Shown piece after piece: positions 20,401 to 31,530 of a stretch of DNA of 64,000 nt. Origin of the DNA: Rheum nobile (lineage: Eukaryota; Streptophyta; Magnoliopsida; Caryophyllales; Polygonaceae); the NCBI GenBank assembly GCA_027886185.1, contig WOAB01000142.1, positions 2,914,001 to 2,978,000 on the forward strand, given 5' to 3'. Position 1 is the stretch's first letter, and each line of letters begins with the position of its first letter. Made by a program: the position numbers and the translations under genes. The notes under the pieces were generated by a model. That model had not been told where the DNA came from, did not search any database, and saw only the letters and a list, made by a program, of their open reading frames with translations.

Positions 20401-21546
20401 TCATGGTGCCTGGAAATGATTCCTATAATCGGAAGCCCTCATGCATGGCTTCTTCGCACGGGGTCTATCATCGGGGTCTGGTGTCGGACTTTTTGACCTA
20501 CCCGGCCCTGGAGCACACGGCTCATCCCCCGGCCTTGGTGCCCTCGGCCTTTCTCTAGGCGCGGGAACACTTGGTCCAGCCCCATCATATCCCGGTGGGT
20601 AGCAAAACTCCTCCAGAAATCCTGGTTGGAAGTCTGCCCTGCTCACCTCGTACAAAGGGTCAAGTAGTAATCTTGCTTGGCGAATATACTCCTGGAGTTC
20701 GCAGACGTCCACAAGCATTCGGGAGAGACCGACCTCAACCTCGTATGTCCTCTCCTCCATGTTGTCTAGGGCGTTCGGCCACTCCTCCAGTCATTCCTCC
20801 AGCATTTGGGGCCTTGGCCTGGCCTGCTGGGTCGGGACCACCCTCGGTGTACCCATTGATTCCAACGGCCTTGCCCTCTTACGAGCATTCTCAACCGCTT
20901 TGTCCACCAGGCGACACGCTTCAGAGGAAGCCATCTGACTCTGGCGAAACACCTGCCGCGAGTCAGGACTCGACACTGGCCTCCTCGGAGTAGGAATGAA
21001 TTCTGAGCCCTCAGATGCATCCTGCGGCCCACTCCTCCTCCTGACAGTACTTTCACCACTAAGTTCATCCCAAGTGATAGGGGACAATGGCGAATAGTCC
21101 CGCTCAAGTGGCGACGTCGGACTCGGGAAGATGAATTTCATCTCTGGATCCTCGTGGGTCACCAGCAAATGCTCCAAACCATCGGACTCGGAGTCCTGCC
21201 CCTCGAGGTCCTCCTCTTCCGGGTCCTCTTCCGGATCCTCCTCTGGGTCTTCTTCTGGATCCTCCTCAATTTCGAAGTCGTCGTCGTAGTACCCTCCAAG
21301 GTACTGCGCCGACTCCTCCTTTGTGTCTTCCCTTGGGTCCGCTTCAGGCTCCACCTCGGGAACCTCGGCCCTATCGGACACTAACACTACCGACTCAGGG
21401 AGTACGGTCTTCACCTCATCGGGTGGACTACTGGGCTCCCCGACCTCAAAGCACGTCGGGGGAACTGGGAACTCAAGCCTAACTGGAGATGGCGGGGCCA
21501 CCTCGGCTTCTTTCGGGTTCCTCTGGTGAGAGATGATTGCGCCCAT
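20401..21546 (-). pseudogene. Extra acidic ORF between 5' LTR and gag
   Basis: Sense-strand ORF before gag, not part of the usual chromovirus layout. ATG at 21546 (MGAIISHQRNP); 251 codons to a TGA, then 10 codons and 119 more in the same frame, so one protein of about 380 residues with a single stop. Residues about 80-125 are strongly acidic with a DPEE tandem repeat; the middle is Ser/Pro-rich; after the stop comes an amphipathic helix (VGLSRMLVDVCELQEYIRQA), then a Pro/Arg-rich end with RPRAPRPG. I recognise no domain. The related element at 24265-24963 has no such ORF. Confidence 0.6.
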
Positions 21547-21813
21547 ACTCTGCGGGGCGAAGAGAAAAGGATTAGTCTTTCTAAATATAGAAGCGAACTT
21601 ACTATATCAGACTGGAAAGAAGGCACGACTAGAACGGCGGAGATTTCAAAACAACACATTTTCTAGTCAAGTATGATGTTATTTGGAAAAAAAATTTGAA
21701 TGAAAAAAAATTCTTAGTTCCAAACGAGTATATGGTTTATAAAATCTCCGTTTTAGATAAAACGTTTTAAAACCCAACCTTTAAAAAAAAAAAATCGGCT
21801 CTGATACCAGATA
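21547..21813 (-). other. Leader with primer binding site of chromovirus
   Basis: Minus strand carries TCTGGTATCAGAGCCGAT at 21811-21794, an initiator-Met-type primer site next to the LTR end. The rest is AT-rich leader. Confidence 0.82.
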
Positions 21814-24142
21814 TATAACACCCCAAATATATAACCTTGAAAGTATTACCGCCAGTGACCTCAGATTCCACATCTGAAGCCACCCAAGGCTTAACCAATT
21901 TATACAATATATAAAACACACTGATAATATGAAATATCATAATCTTTATTGAAACCAAAGTCTCGGAATTACATCCGTAAATCTCAAATACAACAGAAAT
22001 ACAGAATACGTTTAATACAGCGGAAGTCTTTTAAATAAATAACATAAGGGTCTTGATCGAAGCGATCACCCACCTAGGATCTTCAACCTGGATAAAACTC
22101 TTAAAAACTTCATCTGCCTTCATAGTCGGATTCTAGCCTTCACGGAATGGTAGTTTACATGATGTGCCGTATGAGACGGATGACACCAGCCAACCATGCA
22201 AGGGAAAATAACCGGTTGGTTAGTCTAATGAAAGACTATGCAAGGGTAAAACAGAAAGGTTCTAAGGTAGTCGTATTAGGTTAGACCCATCGCTTCTCGA
22301 ATGAAAGCCAATGACGATAGTAAACCTCAATACTTCTACAGGAATATACGAAACAGAAAGAACAAGAGAAGACTCCTAAAGATCGAGTCTACTGGAAATG
22401 TATGAAGAGAAGACTCCAAGAGATTTGAGTCTTATCGGAAAGTATGACAAGTGTTCGGGAACATTATAATTTCACACAAGCGTTTAAAAAGACTTGACCA
22501 TTTGGGTCCACGACCAACCTCACCGCGTAATGCGAATTCAGATATGGAAGGAGGACTTACTCTAATCGAAGTCCAAACGAGGTTCCAAGTTATACTTCTC
22601 GCCCAAGGTTCATTAATTATGTGCATAGCGGCACTTATCTTATTTTAGTGACAAAGCGTACATTTACGTTACAAGCTTTTAAGATATATCATCTCATCGC
22701 GAGAGATATCAGAGAGAATAAATCCCGATTGTTTGGCACCAGCTGTGTGCACCTATCCTGAGTAAGGGTATGGTCATGACCAAAGAAAGTAGTAGGGAAA
22801 AATCCTCCTAGTACCAGTTATAAAGAAACAACTAGACCTCGCAAGGCACATAGCGTTCCTACGAATACTCGTTCTAACTAAACAGTTAAAATCACACAAT
22901 AGTCCACATCAATACCATTATGGCAATAATATATATATAATAGCGTTGTTTCTAGCAGTATATACATCCTATTATAATATCACTTTTTATATCACATACG
23001 TTTTACCAAAACTGTTCCCATATGAAAACAATATTCATCCCAATTTAATTAACAATTAAACAATTGATAATTAACGGAAATATGGAATGATAAGCAAGAG
23101 CGAACCGCCACTTGCCTTAGATTAGACGAACGATTGATCAACGACGGGTTTCTAGGTCTGGAACGGGGACGGAAATAGGATTACAGATTCCTACGGAAAT
23201 GACCCACAACGAAACCCTAGGTTAGATTCGATAATAAAATATACGAATCTAAGGAAGAACGAACCAAATCGAAAGGACGAAAGCCTCGCCCGGGACTGAC
23301 AAGCCCAATGCCACGATCGTGATTGCCCAGGCAATCCGCGATCGCGGTGGCTCTGCCGCAGTCGCGGGCGTCGAGGACGAGTGTCCGCGAGTGACAAAGG
23401 CAGCGGCCGCGGACGCGGCAGGCCTTGTCACAGTCGCGGACATGAACACGGCGATCTCCGATTGGCGAAAAACTCACCGGCGACTATCCTTGGGGCTCGA
23501 TTCGCGGTGGCTCCGACTCCTGGACACCTTGCGCCTCCAATGCACTACTCCGGGGCTGCTACAACCCTTGGCGAAGGCTCTGGCGACAGCTTCGAAGATT
23601 CCGGCGAGAGCTTGGAACTCCGGCGAGCAAGAAAACGAACGAGAGAGAGAGGGATATCAGATTTGGGTGCCCTTAAACCCTCCCAAATCGACTCTATTTA
23701 TAGCCCAAAGAAGGATCTCTCCCAACCCAGATCAACGGCGAGTCAGACGATCAACGGTGGCGCGAACGGCGAGGTGCAGGCGACGTGACGTTGGCGTGTT
23801 GGAGTTTTCCGCGGTCGCGGAAAATTCCTGTGCCCAGCCCTTCTGAAACCCATTTTTCCGCGGTCGCGGAAATGCCGCCGCGGTCGCGGAAATGCCTTTT
23901 CCGCGTCTGTTTGCCCGGGGAAAGGTTTGGCGTGGGTTTTAAACCTCGGATTAAATTTATTTGTACCCAAACAAATATTCTATGCCCCGAAAAATACGTC
24001 GAATGTGTTTTATATCACTCAGAGAATTTTACAGAGATAAATCTCGATACAGAAATCCAAACTTCTCCAAAAACGATACGATCACAGAACGAGGGTTGAG
24101 TAAATTACGCAAATACCCTTACTAAAAATGAGGGGTATTACA
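21814..24142 (-). repeat. 5' LTR of chromovirus, 2.33 kb
   Basis: From TGTAATACCCC (24142) to GGGGTGTTATA (21814); the terminal CA has decayed to TA. CpG motifs at 23330-23460 and 23805-23893 (TTCCGCGGTCGCGGAA form). Related over most of its length to the solo LTR at 39598-41968, for example CGGTGAGGTTGGTCGTG in both. Confidence 0.88.
23694..23703 (-). promoter_or_regulatory. TATA box in chromovirus LTR
   Basis: Minus strand CTATAAATAG, the plant consensus, about 440 bases into the LTR and just after the CpG motif cluster. Confidence 0.7.
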
Positions 24143-24264
24143 TATTTAATATTTATGTATTTATTTAAGCTTAATTGTTCCGATTAAAGCCTAGGGTGAC
24201 TTTGGACATTAACGTCTGAGGTCACTGGCGTATGGCACCACCGACATAAGTCGGGGGTGTTACA
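24143..24264 (+). repeat. 3' end of a second chromovirus 5' LTR
   Basis: Ends GGGGGTGTTACA, followed by TGGTATCAGAGC at 24269. The words AAAGCCTAGGGTG and GAGGTCACTGGCG recur near the ends of 21814-24142 (reversed) and 39598-41968. The upstream part was displaced by insertion of the minus-strand chromovirus at 24142. Confidence 0.85.
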
Positions 24265-24963
24265 ATTATGGTATCAGAGCAATGGTTTTAAAATTCTTGG
24301 CCTATTGTTAGGTTTGAGAATTTTCAAAAATTAATTTCGCAACTATTTTCAAACTATTTTCTTTTAAAAAGGATTTTCGAGAGTCTAAATGTTAGTATCA
24401 AACTTAAAGTTCAATGATTTCTTAAAGTTTAATTTTAAAATAATGGTTTAACTATTAGGAATTGAATCATTATTTTATAGTTGCCTTATAAATGGTGTGT
24501 TATAAACGTTTAACATTTACTTTGTGCTATAACTTTAAAAGTGTGATTTTTTTTTTGGGTCTTAGTAAGGGTTGTAGGTGATAACAATGTTGTTAGTTTG
24601 AGAAACTAACTTTATAAATAATTATTTTATTAAGTTAAATATATAAGGTTTAAAAGTATAAAGTATAAAGTTTGAAAGCATATGGTTTAAGTGGTTTTTC
24701 AAACTTTTGCAAGCTTCGGTTTTGTTACTTATTCCTTAGATCCATTCTTAAGGATATCGTTTTTTCTTAGGTTTAATGTCATTTAAAGGTTGACATTTCT
24801 CCTAATTGATCCATTCTCAAGTAAGAGAAGAATATCGTTTTAAGGTTAATGGTGGAGGGTCAGTCAAACTAATATAAGTTATTGATTTGGACCCTTATAA
24901 TTCGTATCATAACGTAATTGATTAAGTATCATGTACAAGTTGGAAAAGTTCTAAACTAACGTT
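24265..24963 (+). other. Primer site and AT-rich leader
   Basis: iMet-type primer site TGGTATCAGAGCAATGG at 24269-24285. The rest is AT-rich with no ORF worth calling. Confidence 0.8.
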
Positions 24964-26343
24964 ATGCTTCATCAACAGGTGGTGAACACCCGATCCACCA
25001 ACCAAGCAGCTAATGAAGGTCCTAGTGACGGTTCCCGAATTCAGATGAGGAGTGCTACTCATCAAGGGGAAGACGCGGGATCTGGCTCGCATAATAATGA
25101 CCCGACCCTGCGACAAGATGTTCATCATGGACAAGTGGACCCCCAAGCTGCAAGGGAAGTTCCACGTCCTGCCCCGATCGTGTTGGATGTGATGGTCATT
25201 GGGCAAATAGTGAGACAGGTGGTCGAGGTACTGACGACCCAAGGGATACCGCAAGCTCAAGCGGCTCCCAATCCTCAAGTTGCAACTAATGTGGAGGGAC
25301 GTGAAGGTCCTACACATCCGGTGGCTCTCGAGAGAAATGACGGGAATTACAATCGAGCATTGAAGGCGATCAATTCAATGCGCCCGAATAGCTACGATGG
25401 GATCGGGGAACCAGTCAAGGTTGCCTATTGGTTTTCCCATATGGAACGACTGTTCCAAAATGTGGTATGCATCGAGGCTGAACGGGTGCACATTGCTTCG
25501 TTACATCTGAAAGACGGAGCAAGTGAGTGGTGGGAAGGAACTGGTTTGTACAACCACCCAAACCTGAGTTGGGCAATGTTCAAGGCCAAGCTCACTGATC
25601 GGTTCTTCTCTCATGCTATGAGGGAAGATAAGCTGAAGGAGTTCCTCTACCCAGAGGCTGAAGGACTAAAAGTGTCTGAGTTGGCGGCAAAGTTTAATCA
25701 CTTGCTGCATTACGCTGGTTCTGAAGTGCATACTAAAGAACAAAAGATCTGGTACTTCCTTGGATGGATGAATCCAGAAATCAAACCTCTGATGGTGTGT
25801 CACGGTTGCTCTACTTTGGAGCAATATGTTGATGCGGCCTACAAAATAGAGGTCACGCTGGAGGAATCCGCCCAAAAGAGGGAGGAACACAATAAGGCGA
25901 AGGGTGTGCAACAAAACTGGAAGGCTAATACCTTCAAGCGGCCGGCATCGCCCACCAAGTTTGAGAAGTCTGGTCGTGCTAAGACCGAGATGACTCAGTC
26001 TGTCTCTGCCAAAGGCTCAAGTTGGAGTAGCGGTGTGATTCAATGCCACAACTGTGGTGAAGCTGGGCATAAAAGTTTTAATTGCCAAAAGGAGAAGCGA
26101 GTATGTTATAATTGTGGAAAGGATGGCCACATGCAAACATACTGTAGGCAGAAGGGTCAAGGGCCAACACAATCATATCAGGCCTCAAATGTTGGCAGCA
26201 GGCAGAACCCAAAGTCGGAGGTGTCCGCTCCTGAGCAATCTGTTGCTCGTAATAGAGGCAAGACGTCTATCGAATCTTTGGATCAAAGGCAACGACTCTT
26301 TGTGATACGTCACCCCGACGAGAAGGAAACCCTGAACGAGTAG
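24964..26343 (+). CDS. gag: Chromovirus Gag, intact frame
   Basis: 459-codon uninterrupted Gag, the best preserved large frame in the window. ATG at 24964; VVNTRSTNQAAN near the start suggests an original start a few codons on. Capsid motifs RALKAINSMRPNSYDG, VAYWFSHMERLFQNVV, GASEWWEGTGLYNHP, FKAKLTDRFFSHAMRE, VSELAAKFNHLLHYAG and YVDAAYKIEVTLEESA. Two zinc knuckles near the C-terminus: CHNCGEAGHKSFNC and CYNCGKDGHMQTYC. It would form particles and bind element RNA. The stop TAG at 26341 lies where protease should begin; what follows is unrelated, so pol has been lost. Confidence 0.9.
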   Translation: MLHQQVVNTRSTNQAANEGPSDGSRIQMRSATHQGEDAGSGSHNNDPTLRQDVHHGQVDPQAAREVPRPAPIVLDVMVIGQIVRQVVEVLTTQGIPQAQAAPNPQVATNVEGREGPTHPVALERNDGNYNRALKAINSMRPNSYDGIGEPVKVAYWFSHMERLFQNVVCIEAERVHIASLHLKDGASEWWEGTGLYNHPNLSWAMFKAKLTDRFFSHAMREDKLKEFLYPEAEGLKVSELAAKFNHLLHYAGSEVHTKEQKIWYFLGWMNPEIKPLMVCHGCSTLEQYVDAAYKIEVTLEESAQKREEHNKAKGVQQNWKANTFKRPASPTKFEKSGRAKTEMTQSVSAKGSSWSSGVIQCHNCGEAGHKSFNCQKEKRVCYNCGKDGHMQTYCRQKGQGPTQSYQASNVGSRQNPKSEVSAPEQSVARNRGKTSIESLDQRQRLFVIRHPDEKETLNE

Positions 26344-26363
26344 TGGTATTTTTGTAATGCTTT

Positions 26364-26640
26364 TCAAGAATAAGGAGCGATGACTTGTGTCGATAGTCTC
26401 CATAGTTTAGTAATCTGTTTGTTCGACATTTTGTCAATTATTTTAATGTAATGTTTCGACATTTTGTCAATTATTTTGAGGTATCCTTGGTCGGCCACCA
26501 AACGAAGCCCATGGAAGATAGCTTTGAGTTCGGCCTCCAAAGCACTTCCATAACCTTGAGAAAATGCAAACGCTTTCAAGAAACAACCATTGGCATTATG
26601 GAAAATGCCACCACCTCCGGACAAACCCGAATTGAAATAT
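26364..26640 (-). pseudogene. Plant LINE-type RNase H fragment
   Basis: Minus-strand open stretch with SGGGGIFHNANGCF and SALEAELKAIFHGLRL, the strand-and-helix part of the RNase H found at the C-terminus of plant LINEs, including the Glu of the active site. The N-terminal INTDG strand is degraded. A 30-base tandem duplication (TTCGACATTTTGTCAATTAT twice, 26423-26478) repeats KIIDKMS. It has no RT upstream, so this is a relic, unrelated in strand to the gag before it. Confidence 0.65.
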
Positions 26641-26652
26641 ATCTATTTTTAG

Positions 26653-27061
26653 TAGGGGTGTGCATCCGTTCCCGACCGGAAAATGGACCTTTGGGAGGTA
26701 TTTGGACCGAAGACCGAACTAAACCAACATGGTCTGGTCTGGTCCGGTCTTAGAACAGATTGGACCGAAATATACTTTTTTTAATTTTATAACCATTTAT
26801 AAATAACATTTAAAGATTTTTTCTATCTTCTTCAAATCATTCTTTTAATAATGGACAACATCTTTTGTTACTACTTTATTTTTATAAAAATATTACTTTT
26901 TAATAGTTTAATGAATTTTTAATACATAAATAATAATAAAAACAATTGATCCGTACCGGAAATCAAAGTTCTAAAATGCATGGACCGTGGACCGAATCGA
27001 ACTACACCCAGTCCGGTCCGGATAGTTTTGATCCAGTCCGAGCACATTATACACAACCCTA
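26653..27061 (+). mobile_element. Candidate hAT-like non-autonomous element
   Basis: Left end TAGGGGTGTGCAT, right end reversed TAGGGTTGTGTAT: imperfect inverted termini typical of plant hAT-like elements with subterminal GGACCGAA/TCCGGTCC words. These words (TGGTCTGGTCCGG, GTCCGGTCCGG) occur near both ends. Flanks ATTTTTAG and ATTTGAGT are a poor 8-bp duplication. No ORF. Confidence 0.5.
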
Positions 27062-28884
27062 ATTTGAGTTACTTTACTTGTCTTTATTATCATTTGTTGA
27101 CTACAAACATTTTTTAACAATAGTTGAAGAATATGGAATAAGAATGGCTAGCTTGTCCAATTTTCAAGAGCGATAATTACAATTCATTAATAAAATATTA
27201 CCTTGAATACCCAAATAACGACTATTGCTGAAGAAAATTTGAAGGCTAGAATGAGATTTATTACTGAATGGATGGAGTATAATATAAAATCTAATGAAAC
27301 ATTACGAAGGTCGCATATAGTATTTGAAGGATAAAACTACAACTTATTTTTTATATGATTATAACCTAGATATTTATATAATGATTTCATAAAAAATGAC
27401 ATTATTTTTTGATGTAATGATTACAACCTTGATATTTATATGATGAAAATAATTTTATAAAAAAGAACTTATTAGAATGACACGTGAAAAAAGTTGATGT
27501 GGCTCATGATGGGTATATATAAATTAGAAATAAACACATTTTAATCTTATATACATAAAACTCTCATACCTATTGATTAATTCTATAGTTACTAGTTAGG
27601 GCTCTAAAGATGAATTATTTTACTTTCTACACAAGTAAAAATGGAAAAGGAAATCAAACCAAATTTAATTATGTTTATCTTTTCACCTATATGTTAATAC
27701 ACTTTTTTAATAAAAAATAATCATTATAATATTGATAGTAAAAATAAAACTCATATATTTTGATTGAAGATAAAAATATCTCTATAATATTCTATATACC
27801 AAAAAAGAAAAATTAAGATCTTAAGATATTATAAAGAGGAAATAAAAATATTTAAGAAACACAAAATTATAAATATACTAAAAAGGAAATGTTGTTGCTG
27901 AAATTAGAAAGAAATAAGACATGAATTTGATTTTAGAAATAATATAAAATTACGTAGGAAAATGTGGCAATGACACGTGGCAATGATGATATGCTTAATT
28001 TGGGAGCGTCACATAACATTTAAAATGTTATGCTTTAGTATTATATAGTAGATTGAATGCATGAATGTGAACATATATTGATGAACATGAATTAACAGTG
28101 TATTGCGGTAATATATAAGCTTCTACTTATGACAAGTGAATTTATAAGGTACATCATAAAGTGCAACTCCATATTTTGAAATATTTTCCTCTTTTAATAC
28201 TCAAGTTATCCATAAAAACCTCCTTAATAACCTCATGAATTTTATAATCTTGAAAATTATGAAATATAATTATGAATATATCTCAATTGTATCACAATAT
28301 TAGACACGAAATTTCAAAAACCATAATAGATAATATTAAGAGTGTAAGAGATATTTTTTCTTCCATTAGTATAATTTCGATTGCACTTTAATGCATAAGA
28401 TTATTTTTCTTAAGAACCTTAAATAAATGAATTACACGAAACTTTAGTGTATATATACCTCGACCTGATAAAATGTCTTTGATTTTTTGTATATCTTCCG
28501 ACGTATCTACAAAACTACGTATAAAGACATACCGTGCTAGACACTCATGAATATATTACAAGCAGTGATATAACACGAACATAAGTCATTATTTGGAATT
28601 GGAAGGGTGCATTGATCATATTGACATTTTCCACTAACGTTTAAAGTTTACAAGATCATATCACACCTAAAAAAAGTAAGAATAATAATCACATTTCCCA
28701 CCTCCAAACTTTGGAAAAACCAAAAGAAAAAAAATGATGGTATTGGGACCACTCATCAAATCCTAATAAAAAGGAAAAATAAAGAGGTCATAAAATGAAA
28801 GTATAAAGAATGAATACATCGGAATGTAACTCACATATCTCTTGCAAAGATTTTAGATGAGTTTTCAATATGTGTTATCATAGA
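27062..28884. other. AT-rich DNA without a recognised gene
   Basis: I see only AT-rich sequence, one imperfect local repeat near 27350-27450 (TATTTATATGATG phrases) and a small palindrome AACATTTAAAATGTT near 28015. Nothing codes convincingly. Confidence 0.6.
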
Positions 28885-29458
28885 CAGGGACGGATCTACG
28901 GGGGCTAGGGGGCAGCAGTCTCCGCTTCTCCCGGGCAAATCCCTTATATATATATATATATATATATGTTGAATATTTGGTTAAGTCTCTTTTGAATTTT
29001 GAATTTTTATTATATATACATAAAATGATAAGTAAATGACAAGAAAAATGCATTGGCTTAATGGTATTTGTCTTGGAACTTGTGTGAAAAAAAAAGCTAA
29101 AGGTCATGAGTTTAATTTTTCAATCCATTCCCTAACCCTTTTTTTCTACTTTTGTGAAAAATTTGAGTCTTAATTGCTTTATTAAAATCTTTGTGTTTAT
29201 TAAGCATGTTTATTTCTCTTTTATTTTTCCTTCTATGTTTTAAATTTTTTATTAACACATAAATTAAAAATCTTATATTATTTAAATAATTTTTCAAAAT
29301 GTTAAAAAATAGAGTATATATATTGCATGAATTAATCAAATTTCAAAAGGTAAATCTCATATTTTTTTAAGTTTTAAAATATTAATATAAATATTGATTT
29401 GTGAAGTAAAAATATATGAAATTCGCCCTCATTCGATTAAGTTCTAGATCTGCCACTA
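28885..29458 (+). mobile_element. hAT-like non-autonomous element with perfect 8-bp duplication
   Basis: 574 bases starting CAGGGACGGATCTACG and ending (reversed) TAGTGGCAGATCTAG. Flanked on both sides by ATCATAGA (28877-28884 and 29459-29466). The 8-bp duplication and CAGNG termini fit hAT. It contains a (TA)n tract at 28947-28966 and no transposase. Confidence 0.8.
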
Positions 29459-29466
29459 ATCATAGA

Positions 29467-30333
29467 TATGAGTGACATTCAAAAATTCTCATGTATACCA
29501 ATGCAGTTTGTGTTGCTTCATTCTAATTGCCCGATGTTGCGCCTAGTAATGTTTTGGAGTAGAAGAGCTCTTCATGTTTTATAATCCCTGAATTGGTTGG
29601 ATTTTGTAAAATAGTTCAAACATGTATTTTTCTGTGATTCCTGTAATACTTGAAATTCGTAGAAGAATTATATGACGACAAATGCCAATTATATTTTTGA
29701 CTTTTGATTTACAGTCCTTTAAAGACCAAGCCCAAGTCTATTCCCAAAAGAAAGACAGACAAGAAACCACACCTTCAATAGTTTATATGGTGAAAAGGCG
29801 GATTTGTAGGTTCAACTTATAATCATAATACAGTAAATATACAAAGAGCCAAAAATCACATCACCAAAATTAAAATATCATATCTAAATGTATAAAGAGT
29901 CAAAATGCACGGCACTAAAGAAACATATACATGTTCACGATTGAAATAGTGTTGCTCTAATCTCTCTTCAATCCACGTTTTTATGTTGAGGCTTTGGGGA
30001 GTCTGACACGCATAATTGAAGAAATCGTTTCTAATCAGAATATGAAAATGAAAAAACTTACAATAATGAAAAGATATTATCGAATAAAAAAACTATCTAA
30101 ACATATACAAAATGATATTACTGATTATATAAAATATTCTCCTACTGGTTATATAATATAGTCAGAGAAATGCTGAATCTTTTCATTCATAATCCGTCAT
30201 TCAAACATTTCAAGTATACACAATAATCCTAATGCTAACAATTTTTATTATATGTTGATTATATAAAATATTCATAGAATAATGCATAATATTTTCATTC
30301 TTAATCTGTTAGTCAACAGTTTATAGTAGATTG
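29467..30333. other. AT-rich DNA without a recognised gene
   Basis: No ORF or repeat that I can assign. Short phrases such as ATATAAAATATTC recur at 30127 and 30254. Confidence 0.6.
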
Positions 30334-30535
30334 TGTAATACCCCAAACTTGTAATCATTTATAAGGACTAGATTGCTACCCATGTCAACAAGAGTTCTTC
30401 CTTTTCAGGGTTCAAGTAAGGACAAAGAACTCTAAAGTTAAGTGTGTCAGGGCGAGAGTAGTACCAGGATGGGTGACCTTCTGGGAAGTCCCCGAGTTGG
30501 CATGGTATAACGCTTCTAAGGCCTGAGGTCTTACA
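30334..30535 (+). repeat. Cassandra 5' LTR
   Basis: 202 bases, TGTAATACCCC to GGTCTTACA. Aligns with 30654-30797 plus 35664-35722. Confidence 0.88.
30427..30503 (+). other. 5S rRNA-derived segment in Cassandra LTR
   Basis: Contains AAGTTAAGTGTGTCAGGGCG, AGAGTAGTACCAGG and ATGGGTGACCTTCTGGGAAG, matching the internal promoter half (box A, intermediate element, box C) and 3' part of plant 5S rRNA. Not a functional 5S gene: the 5' third is absent. Confidence 0.88.
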
Positions 30536-30653
30536 AATGGTAGCAGAGTCGACTTTGGGTTACGAGTGGACTTGGCCTGGATGGCGGTCACTCGACCCAG
30601 AGGGTGGCCTTTTGGGCCTTGACGAGGTCATCAAGGGATTAAGTGGGCGTGAT

Positions 30654-30797
30654 TGTAATGCCCCATATTTGTAATCCTTTATAAGGATTAGAGTGCTACA
30701 CATGTCAACAAGAACTCTTCCTTTTCAGGATTTAAGTGAAGACAAAGAATTCTGAAGTTAAACGTGCCAGGGCGAGAGTAGTACTAGGATGGGTAAC
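30654..30797 (+). repeat. Cassandra 3' LTR, left part
   Basis: Starts TGTAATGCCCC. Its 5S-like segment reads to GGATGGGTAAC and is interrupted there by the element at 30798. GTAAC (30793-30797) is duplicated at 35659-35663. Confidence 0.88.
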
Positions 30798-31168
30798 TGA
30801 TGCGACCCTGCCCTCCATCCTCCATGACGGCCATAGAAGAAGAAGCCATGACCGTGAGCTCAGAAGGACCAAGTACGAAGATCGCGATCTTCCTCACACC
30901 ACTCGCATCGAGTACAGAGACCGCGATCTTTGTCATACTTCTCGCATCTGGTACAAAGACCGCGATCCCCTTCAAGCGCCTCCAGCAAGCCCAGAGATCG
31001 CGTTCTATCTCAAGATCCTTTCCACCATCAATGACCGCGTTCTTTGAATTGTTTTGTATTTATTAAACATCATTATTTTCAGTGATTTTCTTTTGGGTGT
31101 GTGTTCCACGCGTGTCGCGTGGGCCAGCCCATTAAGCGAGACTCAGCCCATCCGAGTCCCGCTATCTC

Positions 31169-31178
31169 CTATAAAAGG
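31169..31178 (+). promoter_or_regulatory. TATA box of the 30.8-kb element
   Basis: CTATAAAAGG in the LTR, repeated in the 3' LTR at 35153-35162. The stem-loop tandem array begins about 130 bases downstream, so it would lie in the transcribed leader. Confidence 0.7.
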
Positions 31179-31298
31179 TCATCTCGACCTTCTGTACTAG
31201 GTTACGTCTAAATTGAATCAAAGCTTAAGTTTGAGAGCCTATCGCCTCCTTCCTTTGATTGGACGTCAAACACTTATCTTTGTCTTCTCATCTCCTTC

Positions 31299-31530
31299 AC
31301 TCCGCCGCCGACGCTACGGCATCCACTCGATCTTCATCGAGTTTATCCAACTCTGCCGCCGACGCTACGGCCAATCACTCGATCTTCATCGAGTTTATCC
31401 AACTCCTCCGCCGACGCTACGGCCAATCACTCGATCTACTCGAGTCTATCCCCTCCGCTGTCGACGCTATGGCCTCCACTCGATCTCCATCGAGTCTATC
31501 CCCTCCGCTGCCGACGCTACGGCTTCTCTC
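31299..31530 (+). repeat. Tandem stem-loop repeats in LTR
   Basis: Four to five units of about 50-54 bases. Each has a GCCGACGCTACGGC hairpin (GCCG/CGGC) and an ACTCGATCTTCATCGAGT hairpin. The loops vary (CTTC, CTCC) while the stem arms pair. The same array is in the 3' LTR at 35283-35513, with more substitutions. Confidence 0.75.

Larger units (their letters stand above)
7019..24142 (-). mobile_element. Chromovirus-like Ty3/gypsy element with two Athila insertions in its 3' LTR
   Basis: Minus-strand element: 5' LTR 24142-21814, iMet-type primer site, extra ORF, gag, protease-RT, RNase H, integrase with chromodomain-like end, 3' LTR from 15407. That LTR is visible only as 15407-15356 and 7247-7019, matching 24142 to about 23866. 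The plus-strand Athila splits the pieces and the minus-strand Athila cuts off the rest. I place it near Tekay/Del by protein motifs and primer site. Confidence 0.88.

Noticed and set aside
27960..28050. Helitron 3' end
   Set aside because: A small palindrome followed by ATTATATAGTAG looked suggestive, but there is no CTRR end next to a GC-rich hairpin and no matching 5' end.
30427..30503. Functional 5S rRNA gene
   Set aside because: Only the 3' two-thirds matches 5S rRNA, with substitutions, and it lies in an LTR flanked by TG...CA ends and a second copy; this is Cassandra.
31299..31530. CRISPR-like array
   Set aside because: Repeats are contiguous units in an LTR of a plant retroelement; there are no unique spacers of constant size.
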